Shown piece after piece: positions 30,968 through 40,837 of a stretch of 64,000 nucleotides of DNA. Source of the stretch: Pseudomonas viridiflava (lineage in GTDB: Bacteria; Pseudomonadota; Gammaproteobacteria; Pseudomonadales; Pseudomonadaceae); contig NZ_UTIQ01000241.1 of the NCBI RefSeq assembly GCF_900582625.1, positions 124,001-188,000 of the forward strand, in the 5' to 3' direction. The stretch's first letter is position 1; each line of letters starts with the position of its first letter. The notes under the pieces are model-generated. The model ran no database searches, was not told where the DNA came from, and worked only from the letters and a program-made list of their open reading frames with translations. Both the position numbers and the translations under genes were made by a program.

Positions 30968-32362
30968 ATGACTTCCCAACACAGCAACCTCATGGCGAAT
31001 CGTCGTGGCCTGACCTTTTGGGGTCAATGGGTCACTGCCATGTTCCTTGCCAACCTGGTTCTCACCGCTTTGGTGGTGATGAAATTCGGCTCGATTCCGA
31101 GTGAATACCGGGTTCTCGGCATTCTCACCATTCTCGGCTCGGTGCCCTGCTATGCCGCTTTGCAGGTCTACCACAAACGCCATCGCCTGCTGTCGGGCAT
31201 GGGCCGTTTGCTGGCCGGCTGGTGCTTGTTGCTGGGCGCGTTGATGACCATCGCGTTTGCTACTCAGACCACCGGCGTGTACTCGCGTGAAGTGGTATTC
31301 AGCTGGGCGATTCTTGGCTTCACTGTCCAGGTGCTCAGCTATATCCCACTGCGCATGATCACCCGTCTGCACTCGCGCAAACTGCGCAAGGATCGTCGCT
31401 CGGTCATCGTCGGCACCGGTACGCTGGCCAAAGACCTCGCCGAAAAACTCAGCCACCCAAGCCGCGTGCCGTTGATTGGCATGATCGCGACGGAAAAGAG
31501 CAAGGCCGACGACAACTGCGACCTGCCGATTCTGGGCAACCTCAACGAACTGCGTGATGTGATCGAGCGCGAGAACATCCGCCGCGTTTACATCGCCGTG
31601 CCGCTGGGCGAAGTGCAGCACATCGAGAACATCTACATCGACCTGCTCGACATGAGCGTGGACGTGGTGTGGATTCCCGACTTCGGCTCGATGCTGTTGC
31701 TTAACCAGTCGATCTCCGAAATCGAACACATGCCAGCCATCTACCTCAACGAAAGCCCGATCAGTTCGCACCCGGCGGCCCTGTTTGCCAAGGAAGCCAT
31801 GGAGCGCACCCTCGCGGCCATCGCCCTGCTGTTGCTGAGCCCGGTGTTGATTGGTATCGCCATTGCGGTGCGTCGCTCCTCCCCTGGTCCGATCCTGTTC
31901 AAGCAGGAACGCCATGGCTGGAACGGTGAAGTGATCAAGGTGTGGAAATTCCGCTCGATGCGGGTTCACGCACCCGAGACCGTGGTGAAACAAGCCACGC
32001 GCAACGACGACCGCATTACCCCGGTTGGCCGTTTCATTCGCCGTACCTCGCTGGACGAACTGCCGCAATTGTTCAACGTGGTGTTTGGTGAAATGGCGTT
32101 GGTGGGCCCACGTCCACACGCCGTTACCCACAACATCTACTACACCGACAAGATTCGCGCGTACATGGCCCGTCACCGCATCAAACCGGGCATCACCGGT
32201 CTGGCGCAGATCACCGGTCACCGTGGCGAAACCGAGACCATCGACAAGATGCAGCAGCGGGTTAACCAGGACCTCAACTACATCAACCAATGGTCGCTGT
32301 GGCTGGACGTGAAAATCCTGATCAAAACGCCGTTCACCCTGTTGTCGAAAAACATTTACTAA
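30968..32362 (+). CDS. Initiating polyprenyl-phosphate glycosylphosphotransferase (WbaP/WcaJ family)
   Basis: Transfers the first sugar phosphate to undecaprenyl phosphate, 464 aa. N-terminal transmembrane segments (to about 130), a central Rossmann-like domain (RRSVIVGTGTLAKDLAEKL), a further TM near 280-300 (LAAIALLLLSPVLIGIAIAV), and the catalytic sugar-transferase domain with VWKFRSMRVHA, RRTSLDELPQLFNV and LVGPRPHA. First sugar is usually glucose or galactose in this family, in line with galU/galE downstream. The ATG follows the preceding stop directly. Confidence 0.5.
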   Translation: MTSQHSNLMANRRGLTFWGQWVTAMFLANLVLTALVVMKFGSIPSEYRVLGILTILGSVPCYAALQVYHKRHRLLSGMGRLLAGWCLLLGALMTIAFATQTTGVYSREVVFSWAILGFTVQVLSYIPLRMITRLHSRKLRKDRRSVIVGTGTLAKDLAEKLSHPSRVPLIGMIATEKSKADDNCDLPILGNLNELRDVIERENIRRVYIAVPLGEVQHIENIYIDLLDMSVDVVWIPDFGSMLLLNQSISEIEHMPAIYLNESPISSHPAALFAKEAMERTLAAIALLLLSPVLIGIAIAVRRSSPGPILFKQERHGWNGEVIKVWKFRSMRVHAPETVVKQATRNDDRITPVGRFIRRTSLDELPQLFNVVFGEMALVGPRPHAVTHNIYYTDKIRAYMARHRIKPGITGLAQITGHRGETETIDKMQQRVNQDLNYINQWSLWLDVKILIKTPFTLLSKNIY

Positions 32363-32370
32363 GCCGATCA

Positions 32371-32397
32371 GCCCCGTGCTTGCCACGGGGCTTTTTT
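32371..32397 (+). terminator. Intrinsic terminator inside the EPS locus
   Basis: GCCCCGTG-cttgc-CACGGGGC followed by TTTTTT, 8 bp after the glycosyltransferase stop. A textbook rho-independent terminator in the middle of a run of same-strand genes; antitermination or readthrough would be needed for the distal genes unless they have their own promoter. Confidence 0.5.
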
Positions 32398-32458
32398 GGG
32401 CCGCCGCACTTTTTATTCGTCACCCTTTCACTTAACTGTCAGAGCACCGATCCGAACC

Positions 32459-33922
32459 ATGGAAGCCATTCCAATCGCCTTATTCTGGGGTTTCGTACTC
32501 CTCAGCCTGTTCGGCAAGCCCCATGCTCTGCTGTACCTTTTTTTCGGCTCGTTCTCTTTTGGCGCCTTTGCCGTCATTCCCTCGGCCCTCACCGGCGGCC
32601 TGACCCTGACGCCAACGCCCATCGTGGTATTGCTGATCGTGGCGCGCACCTTGTGCAGCCGCCCCGGCATCGAATTTTTCGTCAGCGCGGCGTTGACGCC
32701 TAAACGCCTGTTGCTGCTGTTTCTGTATTGGGTGGTGGCGCTGTTCGTCACCGTGTTCATGCCGCGCTTGTTCATGAACGAAGTCACCATCATTCCCGTG
32801 CGCCTGGAGCTGTCGACCTTCGGCGAACCGCTGCGCCCGTCCACGCAAAACTTCTCGCAGATGGCCTACCTGACCATCTCGGTATTTGCGGTATTCGCCT
32901 TCACCCGCTTGATGCGCGACGCGAACATTCGCCAGCAAGCGCTCAAGGCGATCTGCCTGGGTGGTGCCCTGGCGCTGTTCACCGGGTTGCTCGACTTCGC
33001 CAGCCAGTTCGTGCCGCTCGACGCCGTGCTGGCGCCGTTTCGTACCGCCACCTATGCCCTGATGACCGAAGTGGAAATTCTCGGCGGCAAACGCGTGGTG
33101 GGGCTGATGCCTGAAGCGTCGGCGTATGGCTTCCTGTGCATCACCTTCCTGGGTCTGATTTATTTCTTCCGCCACGGTATTCGCGACCGCTGGCTGCGTG
33201 AAACCGGGGCGCCGATTTTGATCATCGGCCTGATCGGCATGATCTGGCTGTCGACCTCCTCGGCGGCGTATGTCGGCCTGGTGGTGTTCTTTCTCGCTGC
33301 CGCTCTGGAATGGACGGTGCGCAAAAGCTCACGTAATCCGGGCAAAGGCTTGGGCGTGGAATTCTGGACGGTGTGGAGTGCGATCATTCTGGTGGGCCTG
33401 GTGGTGCTGTTCGCCCCTGCCCTGCTCGACCCGATCGTGGAAAAGGTCAACGAAATGGTCTTGAACAAATCCAAGACCAGCTCCTATGAAGAACGCAGCA
33501 TGTGGACCGCCGTTGGCTGGCAAGCGCTGTGGGACACCTGGGGCGTCGGCGTTGGTATCGGCGCCACCCGTACCTCGAACTTCGCCGCGGCGGTGTTCAG
33601 CAACAGCGGCTTGATTGGCGGTTTCCTGTACTTCGCGTTCGTGTGGCAATCCATGCGCCGCAAGATTCCGGCCGGCCCCGAGGCGGTTAACAGCCAGTCG
33701 ATTCTCAACGGTGTGCGTTATGCCTACATCCCAACATTCATCGTCAGTCTGTTGATCGGCACCACGCCAGACTTCAACAACTACAACGCATTCCTGTATG
33801 CCACGGCCTTGGCCGTGGCGCTCGGTTCGCGCAAACAACCCGTGCCGACCCCGGCATTTGGGCAAGGCCCGTGGCGGCCTTTGACCGGCAATCCTCAGGC
33901 GGGTGAGTTACCACGATGGTGA
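32459..33922 (+). CDS. Wzy-like EPS polymerase
   Basis: Polytopic inner-membrane protein, 487 aa from ATG 32459 (MEAIPIALFWGFVLLSLFG), about 10-12 hydrophobic segments and a large loop. The region SSYEERSMWTAVGWQALWDT followed by GVGVGIGATRTSN and GLIGGFLYFAF resembles the periplasmic loop and final segments of Wzy/O-antigen-ligase proteins. Position between initiating transferase and flippase supports polymerase. Stop overlaps the flippase start by 7 bp. Confidence 0.5.
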   Translation: MEAIPIALFWGFVLLSLFGKPHALLYLFFGSFSFGAFAVIPSALTGGLTLTPTPIVVLLIVARTLCSRPGIEFFVSAALTPKRLLLLFLYWVVALFVTVFMPRLFMNEVTIIPVRLELSTFGEPLRPSTQNFSQMAYLTISVFAVFAFTRLMRDANIRQQALKAICLGGALALFTGLLDFASQFVPLDAVLAPFRTATYALMTEVEILGGKRVVGLMPEASAYGFLCITFLGLIYFFRHGIRDRWLRETGAPILIIGLIGMIWLSTSSAAYVGLVVFFLAAALEWTVRKSSRNPGKGLGVEFWTVWSAIILVGLVVLFAPALLDPIVEKVNEMVLNKSKTSSYEERSMWTAVGWQALWDTWGVGVGIGATRTSNFAAAVFSNSGLIGGFLYFAFVWQSMRRKIPAGPEAVNSQSILNGVRYAYIPTFIVSLLIGTTPDFNNYNAFLYATALAVALGSRKQPVPTPAFGQGPWRPLTGNPQAGELPRW

Positions 33923-35181
33923 AGTCCAAGGACGCGAGCGCTAACAAGTCCCGCGCTGATTTTTTCTTTGTGTATTTGGCTTACACCCTGCGTTACCTCT
34001 ACTTGCTGTTGCTGATTCCGTTCTACGGCCGCGTGCTGGGCGTGGAAGGTTACGGCGTGGTGCTGGCGGCAATGTCGTTAATGACCATTGCCTGGCGTTT
34101 TGTCGAGTGGGGTTTTGCCACCATCGGCATGCGCGAAATGGCCACGGCCACGCCCGACCGCTTCGGCGTGTTGATGGGCCATCACCTCAGCGCCCGCCTG
34201 CTGCTCACGGTCGCCGCGATTCTTGGCGGCGCCGCTGCAATCATTCTTTCGCCGGTACTGGCAGCGCATCCGATTGCGGGTGCAGCGGCCGTCACCCTGG
34301 GCATCGTTTCGGCGTTCAACCTGGGCTGGTATTTCGTCGGCAGCCATCGCCCACGGGCTGCTGTGAAACTGGAAGTGCTCGGCTTCGCGGTCAGCCTGGT
34401 ATTGATTTTCGCCTTGGTGCGCGACGAAGACGACAGCGGCTTGGTGCTGCTCTCACTGCTCTGCTCCGGGGTTGTGGCCTCGGGCTTTGCCTACTGGCAA
34501 GTGCGCAAGGAAATGACCGGCGCCACCTTGGGTATCAAGCAAGGCGTGCAGTTGATTCGCCAGTCGAGCACGGTGTTCTTGTACACCGGCACCTCGGCGT
34601 TGTTGGTGGCCTCGTCCACCTACCTGCTGAGTATTTTGTCCACCTCCGCCGAGGTCGGCTCGTTCGGCGCGGCCGAGCGATTGATTGCCGTGGGTTTGAG
34701 CGTGATGGGCCCAGCCGGGCAGATCTTCGTACCGAAGATCACCGCCCTGTTCGTCAAGGACGTCAACGGCGCTCACGCGCTAATTCGAAAAGCGTTTCTG
34801 CTGATTCTCGGCATAGGCATGGCCGGTCTGGGATGCAGCCTGTTACTGGGTCCGTGGGTGGTGCCGATCATCTTCGGTCCTGGTTTTGAAAACAGCGTGC
34901 CGGTGCTGCAACTGATGGCTGTGCTCTTCCCCATCAGTGGCTGCAATCTGGTACTCGCCAGCTATGTGCTGATCCCGCAGCACAAGGAAAGCGTGTTGGC
35001 AAAAGTGGTGCTGGCCGGTGCGGCGATCAGCCTGTTGATCGCGGTGCCGCTCGGTATGCATTTTGGGGGGATGGGCATGGCTGTGGCCCGTCTCGTAGGT
35101 GAGTCGATTGTGCTGATCAGCCTGACTTACTACTGCTGGAAAATGGGCATTCTGGCTCGTATCTTCAACGTTAAAAAATGA
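33916..35181 (+). CDS. Wzx-like lipid-linked oligosaccharide flippase
   Basis: 421 aa, about 12 transmembrane segments, MATE/MVF-type polysaccharide flippase. N-terminus DFFFVYLAYTLRYLYLLLLI followed by PFYGRVLGVEGYGVVLAAMS is characteristic of the family. Overlaps the polymerase gene upstream and the glycosyltransferase gene downstream (ATGATG at 35178), so it is firmly inside the operon. Confidence 0.5.
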   Translation: MVKSKDASANKSRADFFFVYLAYTLRYLYLLLLIPFYGRVLGVEGYGVVLAAMSLMTIAWRFVEWGFATIGMREMATATPDRFGVLMGHHLSARLLLTVAAILGGAAAIILSPVLAAHPIAGAAAVTLGIVSAFNLGWYFVGSHRPRAAVKLEVLGFAVSLVLIFALVRDEDDSGLVLLSLLCSGVVASGFAYWQVRKEMTGATLGIKQGVQLIRQSSTVFLYTGTSALLVASSTYLLSILSTSAEVGSFGAAERLIAVGLSVMGPAGQIFVPKITALFVKDVNGAHALIRKAFLLILGIGMAGLGCSLLLGPWVVPIIFGPGFENSVPVLQLMAVLFPISGCNLVLASYVLIPQHKESVLAKVVLAGAAISLLIAVPLGMHFGGMGMAVARLVGESIVLISLTYYCWKMGILARIFNVKK

Positions 35182-36116
35182 TGGATTTTCCAATGAAGGC
35201 ATTCGTCGTAATCGCCACGAAAGGGCGCGCCAAAGAGACTTACGTTCTGCTCGACTACCTCGAGCGTCAGACCGAGAAACCAGCGCATGTGGTGTTAGTG
35301 GGCAGTGAAGCTAAAGACGTTGAAGGATTGGAAGCTCATCCCCTGGTCACCAGCGGCCAAGGCAGCATTTTGCTGTCGCGCGCTGGCCTTACGATTCAAC
35401 GCAACGCCGGGCTCGATGCACTCGCGCCCCTGGTAGCCGATCTACCCGGCAGTGAATGGTTCGTCACCTTCTACGACGACGACTTCCGCCCAGCGCCTAA
35501 CTGGCTGGAAAGCGCTGGCAAGGCCATGCTGCTGGATCGCCAGATCATGGGCGTCACCGGCAACGTGTTGGCCGACGGCGTGAACAGCGAATTCGGCGTA
35601 TCCGAAGCCGATGCCGCCGCCTATATCAGCGGCCAGAAGCCGGCTGAAAATCACTGGTCGAGCTCCTCGAAACAAAAAGACCTCAGCGGCCTGTACGGCT
35701 GCAACATGGCCTACCTCGGCACCGTGGCCACCACGCTGCGCTTCGACGAAAACCTGCCCATGTACGGCTGGCAGGAAGACTTCGACTATTCCAGCCGCAC
35801 GCGCCAATACGGCCGCGTGGTGTTGGAGCCAAGTTGCCGCGGCGTTCACCTGGGCGTTAGCTCCGGTCGTACCAGCGGCGTGCGCTTCGGTTACTCGCAA
35901 ATCGCCAACCCGATTTTCCTCGCCCGCAAAGGCACCATGACCTGGCGTACCGCTGCCAAACTCATGTCCAAGAACCTGCTCGCAAACATCGCAAAAACCC
36001 TGTTCATGGTTCGCATAAAAGACTTCCCGGGCCGTCTACGTGGGAACTTTCGCGCCTTCAGCGATCTGATCACCGGCAAGCTCAATCCTCTGCACGTCCT
36101 GGACTTAAAGCAGTAA
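35178..36116 (+). CDS. Family-2 glycosyltransferase
   Basis: 312 aa GT-A fold inverting transferase. N-terminal MKAFVVIATKGRAKETYVLL, the metal/nucleotide-sugar motif in WFVTFYDDDFRPAPNWLE near residue 95, and the acceptor-side LPMYGWQEDFDYSSRTRQYG with a likely catalytic Asp/Glu pair. ATG 35178 overlaps wzx; an internal ATG at 35193 (MKAFVV) is an alternative. Sugar specificity cannot be read. Confidence 0.5.
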   Translation: MMDFPMKAFVVIATKGRAKETYVLLDYLERQTEKPAHVVLVGSEAKDVEGLEAHPLVTSGQGSILLSRAGLTIQRNAGLDALAPLVADLPGSEWFVTFYDDDFRPAPNWLESAGKAMLLDRQIMGVTGNVLADGVNSEFGVSEADAAAYISGQKPAENHWSSSSKQKDLSGLYGCNMAYLGTVATTLRFDENLPMYGWQEDFDYSSRTRQYGRVVLEPSCRGVHLGVSSGRTSGVRFGYSQIANPIFLARKGTMTWRTAAKLMSKNLLANIAKTLFMVRIKDFPGRLRGNFRAFSDLITGKLNPLHVLDLKQ

Positions 36117-36315
36117 CCAGCGCGCGCGTATAACAACAAAAACCAACGCGTTAGCCCGTTGCGTATCGACATGCATCGGGGCCCCTTTGCGCTGCGTTTA
36201 GCTGGCGGTCTACGCAAGGCCTGCGCCACAAGCACGGGTCTTATTTTCGGTATCGGTAAGCAGTACTGGCCGGCATGTGATGTCGGTCGGTGTGTGGGAA
36301 TACAAGGAGATTTAC

Positions 36316-37464
36316 ATGGCGACCGCAGCAGTGACGTACCTGCCACAACCTGCGAGCAAAATAGGGATAGACGGGGATGCGTTGCGCAAACCGCTGTCCG
36401 GTGTCGGTCAATATGTGTTCAATCTCTGCAAAGAGCTCGATCGCCTGCTGCCCAACGCGCTGTTTTTTGTGTACACCCGGCTTCCTGCGGACAAGGTGGC
36501 AGTGCCTTCCGAGCGCTGGGTGATTCGACAGGAAAGCCACCCGCTGGCGCGCAAGCTTCCTTCGTTTCTGTGGTTGAAAACGCGCGGTGCGCAAATGGCC
36601 CGCCGCGACAACCTCGACGTGTTCTGGGCCGGGCGCACCATTCACCCAGGCACCCACGTGGCACGCCGTACGGTGGTGACCGTGCACGACCTCAACCACC
36701 GCCTGGTGCCCAAGACCATGGAGTGGGCCACGCGCCTGTCGCACATGCTCTGGTTCGACCGCGACGTGCGCAGCGCCGATGCGATTTTCACCAACTCGCA
36801 GGGCACTTCGGATCGTTTGTTGAAATGGGTAGGTCGCGCCGCTGACCTGGTGATTCACCCGGGCGTGCGGGCCGACTTCCACCCCATCAACGCCGCCGAC
36901 CGCGAACACGCCCTCCCCGCGCTGCAAGCCTTGGGCATTGTTCCGCCTTACGTGCTGGCCGTCTCCACGCTGGAGCCGCGTAAGAACATCGGCATGTTGG
37001 TCGAAGCCTTCGTCAAGCTGAAACAGAGCGGCGCACTGGCAGAACACAAGTTGGTACTGGTCGGTGCCAAGGGCTGGCAGAACAAAGAACTTGCGCAAAA
37101 AATCGAGGATCACACCTCGCTTGGCATCGTACTTCCCGGCTACGTGCCGGACGAGTTGATGCCCGCTGTGTTTGCCCTGGCCGACGTGTTGGTCATGCCT
37201 TCGCTGTATGAAGGGTTTGGTATGCCGGTGCTGGAAGCGCGCGCCGTGGGTACGCCCGTTATCGTCTCCGACATTCCCGAACTCAAAGAGGCGGCCGACG
37301 GTCAAGGCGAAGTGGTCAATCCGGTGCTCGGCGAAATCGAAAAAGCACTGCTGGAAATGCCTCACGTGTCGGTCGAAGAACGACAGAGCGCCAACGGTGA
37401 AATTTTCACCTGGGCCAACTCGGCGCAACGGATGAGTGACTTCCTCACGGAGAAGAAAAACTGA
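36316..37464 (+). CDS. Family-4 glycosyltransferase 1
   Basis: 382 aa GT-B retaining transferase from ATG 36316 (MATAAVTYLPQP), chosen for the AAGGAGA 7 nt upstream. N-terminal SGVGQYVFNLCKELD, a central VSTLEPRKNIGMLVEAFVKL, and the nucleotide-sugar EX7E region PSLYEGFGMPVLEARAVGTP. Resembles mannosyltransferases of the WbaZ/MtfB type; exact linkage unknown. Separated from the previous gene by 199 bp, which shows no other feature. Confidence 0.5.
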   Translation: MATAAVTYLPQPASKIGIDGDALRKPLSGVGQYVFNLCKELDRLLPNALFFVYTRLPADKVAVPSERWVIRQESHPLARKLPSFLWLKTRGAQMARRDNLDVFWAGRTIHPGTHVARRTVVTVHDLNHRLVPKTMEWATRLSHMLWFDRDVRSADAIFTNSQGTSDRLLKWVGRAADLVIHPGVRADFHPINAADREHALPALQALGIVPPYVLAVSTLEPRKNIGMLVEAFVKLKQSGALAEHKLVLVGAKGWQNKELAQKIEDHTSLGIVLPGYVPDELMPAVFALADVLVMPSLYEGFGMPVLEARAVGTPVIVSDIPELKEAADGQGEVVNPVLGEIEKALLEMPHVSVEERQSANGEIFTWANSAQRMSDFLTEKKN

Positions 37465-37525
37465 TCGCGTTTTTCCTTTTTTATCGAGCCTCCAGTCACC
37501 TCCCTTTGCAGAGTGATCCACGTAT

Positions 37526-38545
37526 ATGGTGATTATTTTTTCCGGTCATTTGATCAACCTCGGCGACGCGCTGATTGCCCTGCGCGAAGCCAAACACTTT
37601 CAAAGCAAGGGCCACAAGGTTGTGGTTTGCCCTTGGGAAGAAGCCCATGGCGAGCTGCGCGCCGACTTTGCCAAGCTGGGCATCGACATCGTGCCCATCC
37701 GCAACCAACCGATCAAAGCGCTGCTGCTGTGCATGCGTGCGCACTTGATCTTCGGCGGCGGGCACATGGTGCGCGAGCAGGTGTCGACGTTCTGGCTGGG
37801 CTTCACCACCTTGGCGTTTTTTCTCAGCCGCCTGTTTGGCCATCGCGTGGTGATCGCCGGCGTGGGTGTCAGCAAGGTGCAGCATTCGCTGCGGGCCAAG
37901 CTGTACCGCGCTATGTTGCGTCTGGCCACGGTGGCCTATGTGCGCGACCCGGTATCCGAACAGGTGCTGCGCGATCTGGCCCCGGCCAGCACCGGCAAAA
38001 TTCACTTGGGCGGCGACATGGCCTTTATCGGCGGCCCGATTGAAAGCCTGCCCTCCACCGGCGTTTGCCTGGTGGCGCCGGCCGTGGATAAAAGCGAAAA
38101 CCGCAGCGTCGATCACGACGAAATTCTTCAGGTGCTCAATACCCTGAAGCACCAGGGTCTGAAGCGCGTGACATTGGTGCCCCACGACATTCGGGACGAC
38201 TTTGACCAGCAGGCCTGCCGTGAAATCAAGGCGTACCTGGACGGCAAAATTGATGTTCCCATCGACATTCTGCCCATCAGCGACCTGAGCGACGGATTGC
38301 TGCCGGCGTACCGCGAAGCCTCGTGGGTCATTACCGCGCGGCTGCACGGTTTGATCCTCGCCTCGCTCAATGGCGCCACGGTTTATTACACCGAAGCCTC
38401 GAGCAAGAAGCTGCAGTATTTCGCCGAGTTTTTTGGCTACACCTCGGCGCGCAAGGAAAACCTAACGGCGACTTCACGCGACGGTCTGGCGCAAATCACC
38501 AGCAACCTGTCGAACCGCGCCGAAAATTCAGTCGCAACGCTATAA
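37526..38545 (+). CDS. Polysaccharide pyruvyl transferase family protein
   Basis: 339 aa. MVIIFSGHLINLGDALIALREA at the N-terminus and DLSDGLLPAYREASWVITARLHGLILASLNGA near the C-terminus are the typical GDALI and R-H-G motifs of the family (PssM/CsaB/WcaK). Members add ketal-linked pyruvate from phosphoenolpyruvate to sugars, giving negative charge; some members act otherwise. Lies among the glycosyltransferase genes. Confidence 0.5.
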   Translation: MVIIFSGHLINLGDALIALREAKHFQSKGHKVVVCPWEEAHGELRADFAKLGIDIVPIRNQPIKALLLCMRAHLIFGGGHMVREQVSTFWLGFTTLAFFLSRLFGHRVVIAGVGVSKVQHSLRAKLYRAMLRLATVAYVRDPVSEQVLRDLAPASTGKIHLGGDMAFIGGPIESLPSTGVCLVAPAVDKSENRSVDHDEILQVLNTLKHQGLKRVTLVPHDIRDDFDQQACREIKAYLDGKIDVPIDILPISDLSDGLLPAYREASWVITARLHGLILASLNGATVYYTEASSKKLQYFAEFFGYTSARKENLTATSRDGLAQITSNLSNRAENSVATL

Positions 38546-38604
38546 AAGACTGAACCAGTTATGGCCTTTTCGCTCTCACACAACCTCGACCTTTCGCGCA
38601 TTAA

Positions 38605-39666
38605 ATGGGGCGTTCCAGTTTGATCTACGTAAATGCGCGATTCCTTACGCAAGCCATGACCGGCGTGCAACGGTATTCCCTGGAAGTCAGCTTGCAATTG
38701 CGCGAGCAGATGCCGGAAATCCGCTTCGTTGCACCCCGCAATATCGTTCAACACGAAGCCGCTCAAGCACTGGGCGTCGAGTTGGTGGGCAACCGCACCG
38801 GGCACGCCTGGGAGCAGCTTGACCTGCCGAAGTTTCTGCGCAGCCAGGGCTCGCCCCTGTTGGTCAATTTGGCCAATACCGCGCCCCTGTTGTACGGCAA
38901 CAAACTCTCGACGTTGCATGACATCGCCTTCGAGCGCTTCCCGGAAAATTTCTCGTGGAAGTTCCGCACGGCGTATCAGCTGGCCACGCCACGCACCATC
39001 AGAACCTCGAAAAAGGTGCTGACGGTCAGCGAGTTTTCCAAGCAGGAAATCTGCGCGGTCTACAACATCGCGCCCGAGCGCGTGGTGGTGGTGCCCAACG
39101 CTGTTTCCGGCGAATTCAGCCCGCAGCCGCACGACGTGGCCGAGCCGTATTTGCTGGCGGTGTCATCGCTCAATACGCAGAAGAATTTCCACGGTCTGGT
39201 CGATGCGTTCAGCTTGCTGAAACAGAGCAGCCATAAGCTCTACATCGTCGGTTCACTGAACAAGAATTTCGCCGACCCTGGGTTGGTGAAAAAGATCGAA
39301 ACCGACAGCCGCATCAAGCTGCTCGGCCGCGTTACGGATGAGGAGCTGGTGCGCTTGTACAGCGGTGCAACTGCCTTTGTGTACCCCTCGTTCTATGAGG
39401 GCTTCGGCCTGCCACCGCTGGAAGCGCAAGCCTGCGACTGCCCGGTGATTGCGGCCAATGCCGCGAGCCTGCCGGAAGTGTGCGGCGACTCGGCGCTGTA
39501 CTGCTCGCCTTATGACGTCAACGACATTGCCAAACAAATGGACGTGCTTATTTCCAGTCCGCAGCTGGCCCAGTCCCTTCGCGAGAAGGGCCGCGCCAAT
39601 ATCCAGCGCTACAGCTGGGCAGCCTCGGCCTCACGCCTTCTACAGGTGATACGGGAGTTCCAATGA
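38605..39666 (+). CDS. Family-4 glycosyltransferase 2
   Basis: 353 aa GT-B transferase. MTGVQRYSLEVSLQLRE (acceptor domain), VVVVPNAVSGEFSP, LLAVSSLNTQKNFHGLVDAFSL and the donor EX7E motif YPSFYEGFGLPPLEAQACDCP. The last codons overlap the next start by 4 bp (ATGA). The start is preceded by a weak site; an internal start is possible. Specificity unknown; related proteins transfer mannose or rhamnose. Confidence 0.5.
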   Translation: MGRSSLIYVNARFLTQAMTGVQRYSLEVSLQLREQMPEIRFVAPRNIVQHEAAQALGVELVGNRTGHAWEQLDLPKFLRSQGSPLLVNLANTAPLLYGNKLSTLHDIAFERFPENFSWKFRTAYQLATPRTIRTSKKVLTVSEFSKQEICAVYNIAPERVVVVPNAVSGEFSPQPHDVAEPYLLAVSSLNTQKNFHGLVDAFSLLKQSSHKLYIVGSLNKNFADPGLVKKIETDSRIKLLGRVTDEELVRLYSGATAFVYPSFYEGFGLPPLEAQACDCPVIAANAASLPEVCGDSALYCSPYDVNDIAKQMDVLISSPQLAQSLREKGRANIQRYSWAASASRLLQVIREFQ

Positions 39667-40817
39667 AAGTCGCAATCATCCATTACTGGTGGCTCAGCAA
39701 TCGTGGCGGCGAAGCCGTGTGTTCGGCGCTCGTGGAGTTGTTCCCGCACGCGGACCTGTTTATCCATGTGTGCAACGAAGACGTGGTGCGCAAAGCCTTG
39801 CCCAGCACCTTCACCGGCACCATCAACACCACGTTTATTTCACGCCTGCCCGGTGCGAAGAAACACTACCAGAAGTACCTGCCGTTTATGCCGATGGCCC
39901 TGGAACAGCTCGACCTGTCGGCATACGACCTGATTCTGAGCAGCGAATCCGGCCCGGCCAAAGGCGTGGTCACCCGCCCCGACGCCGTGCACATCTGCTA
40001 CTGCCATTCGCCGATGCGCTATGTGTGGGACATGTACCACGAGTACCTGTCGGGCGCTGGCCGCCTGATTCGCACGTTGTTCCCGTTCGTGTCGCACTGG
40101 CTGCGTGTGTGGGATCGCTTGTCGGCGGACCGCGTTGACCAGTTCATCGCCAACTCCAACTTTGTGGCCCAGCGCATTCGCAAGTTTTACCGCCGCGATG
40201 CCGAGGTGATTTACCCGCCGGTAAACACCACTGAATTCAGCCCGAACGAAGCCCGTGGCGACTTCTACCTGTGCCTCGGCCAACTGGTCGCCTACAAGCG
40301 TGCCGACCTGGCCGTGGAAGCCTTCAACCAGCTCGGTTTGCCGTTGGTGGTTGTGGGCGAAGGTGAGCTGTTCGAGCGCCTGAAAACCATCGCCAAACCC
40401 AACGTGAAACTGATGGGCCGCCAGCCGTTCCCAGAAATCAAAGACCTGCTGCAACGCTGCCGCGGTCTGGTGTTCCCGGGCATGGAAGACTTCGGCATCG
40501 TGCCGGTGGAAGCCATGGCCGCCGGTGCCCCGGTTATCGCCTACGGTAAAGGTGGCGCCCTGGAAACGGTTATCCACGGCAAGACCGGCATTCTGTTCCC
40601 GGAGCAAACCGTCGAGTCTCTGATTCAAGCGATTCAGCAGGTAGAAAGCGGCGCGGTCACCTTCGACCCGGCGACCCTGCATGAACACGCGGCCACCTTC
40701 GACAAGAGCATTTTCAAGCAGCGCATCCAAGCGTTCGTCGATGACGCGTTGCTGGGCTCCGGCCCCGCCGTACAACGCACCCTTACCACCACTGCGCGTC
40801 CAGCCCTTACTGAATAA
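39663..40817 (+). CDS. Family-4 glycosyltransferase 3 (WbaZ-like mannosyltransferase)
   Basis: 384 aa. Begins [20 protein letters not shown] and carries [18 protein letters not shown], typical of the WbaZ subfamily, then [20 protein letters not shown] and [21 protein letters not shown] (donor site). The adjacent manC, 21 bp downstream, supports GDP-mannose as donor. Translationally coupled to the previous transferase. Confidence 0.5.
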   Translation: MKVAIIHYWWLSNRGGEAVCSALVELFPHADLFIHVCNEDVVRKALPSTFTGTINTTFISRLPGAKKHYQKYLPFMPMALEQLDLSAYDLILSSESGPAKGVVTRPDAVHICYCHSPMRYVWDMYHEYLSGAGRLIRTLFPFVSHWLRVWDRLSADRVDQFIANSNFVAQRIRKFYRRDAEVIYPPVNTTEFSPNEARGDFYLCLGQLVAYKRADLAVEAFNQLGLPLVVVGEGELFERLKTIAKPNVKLMGRQPFPEIKDLLQRCRGLVFPGMEDFGIVPVEAMAAGAPVIAYGKGGALETVIHGKTGILFPEQTVESLIQAIQQVESGAVTFDPATLHEHAATFDKSIFKQRIQAFVDDALLGSGPAVQRTLTTTARPALTE

Positions 40818-40837
40818 ACGCAACAAGGAGGTCTACC

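Noticed and set aside
30767-32386. 539-codon minus-strand frame
   Set aside because: Antisense to the initiating glycosylphosphotransferase, which has all expected motifs.
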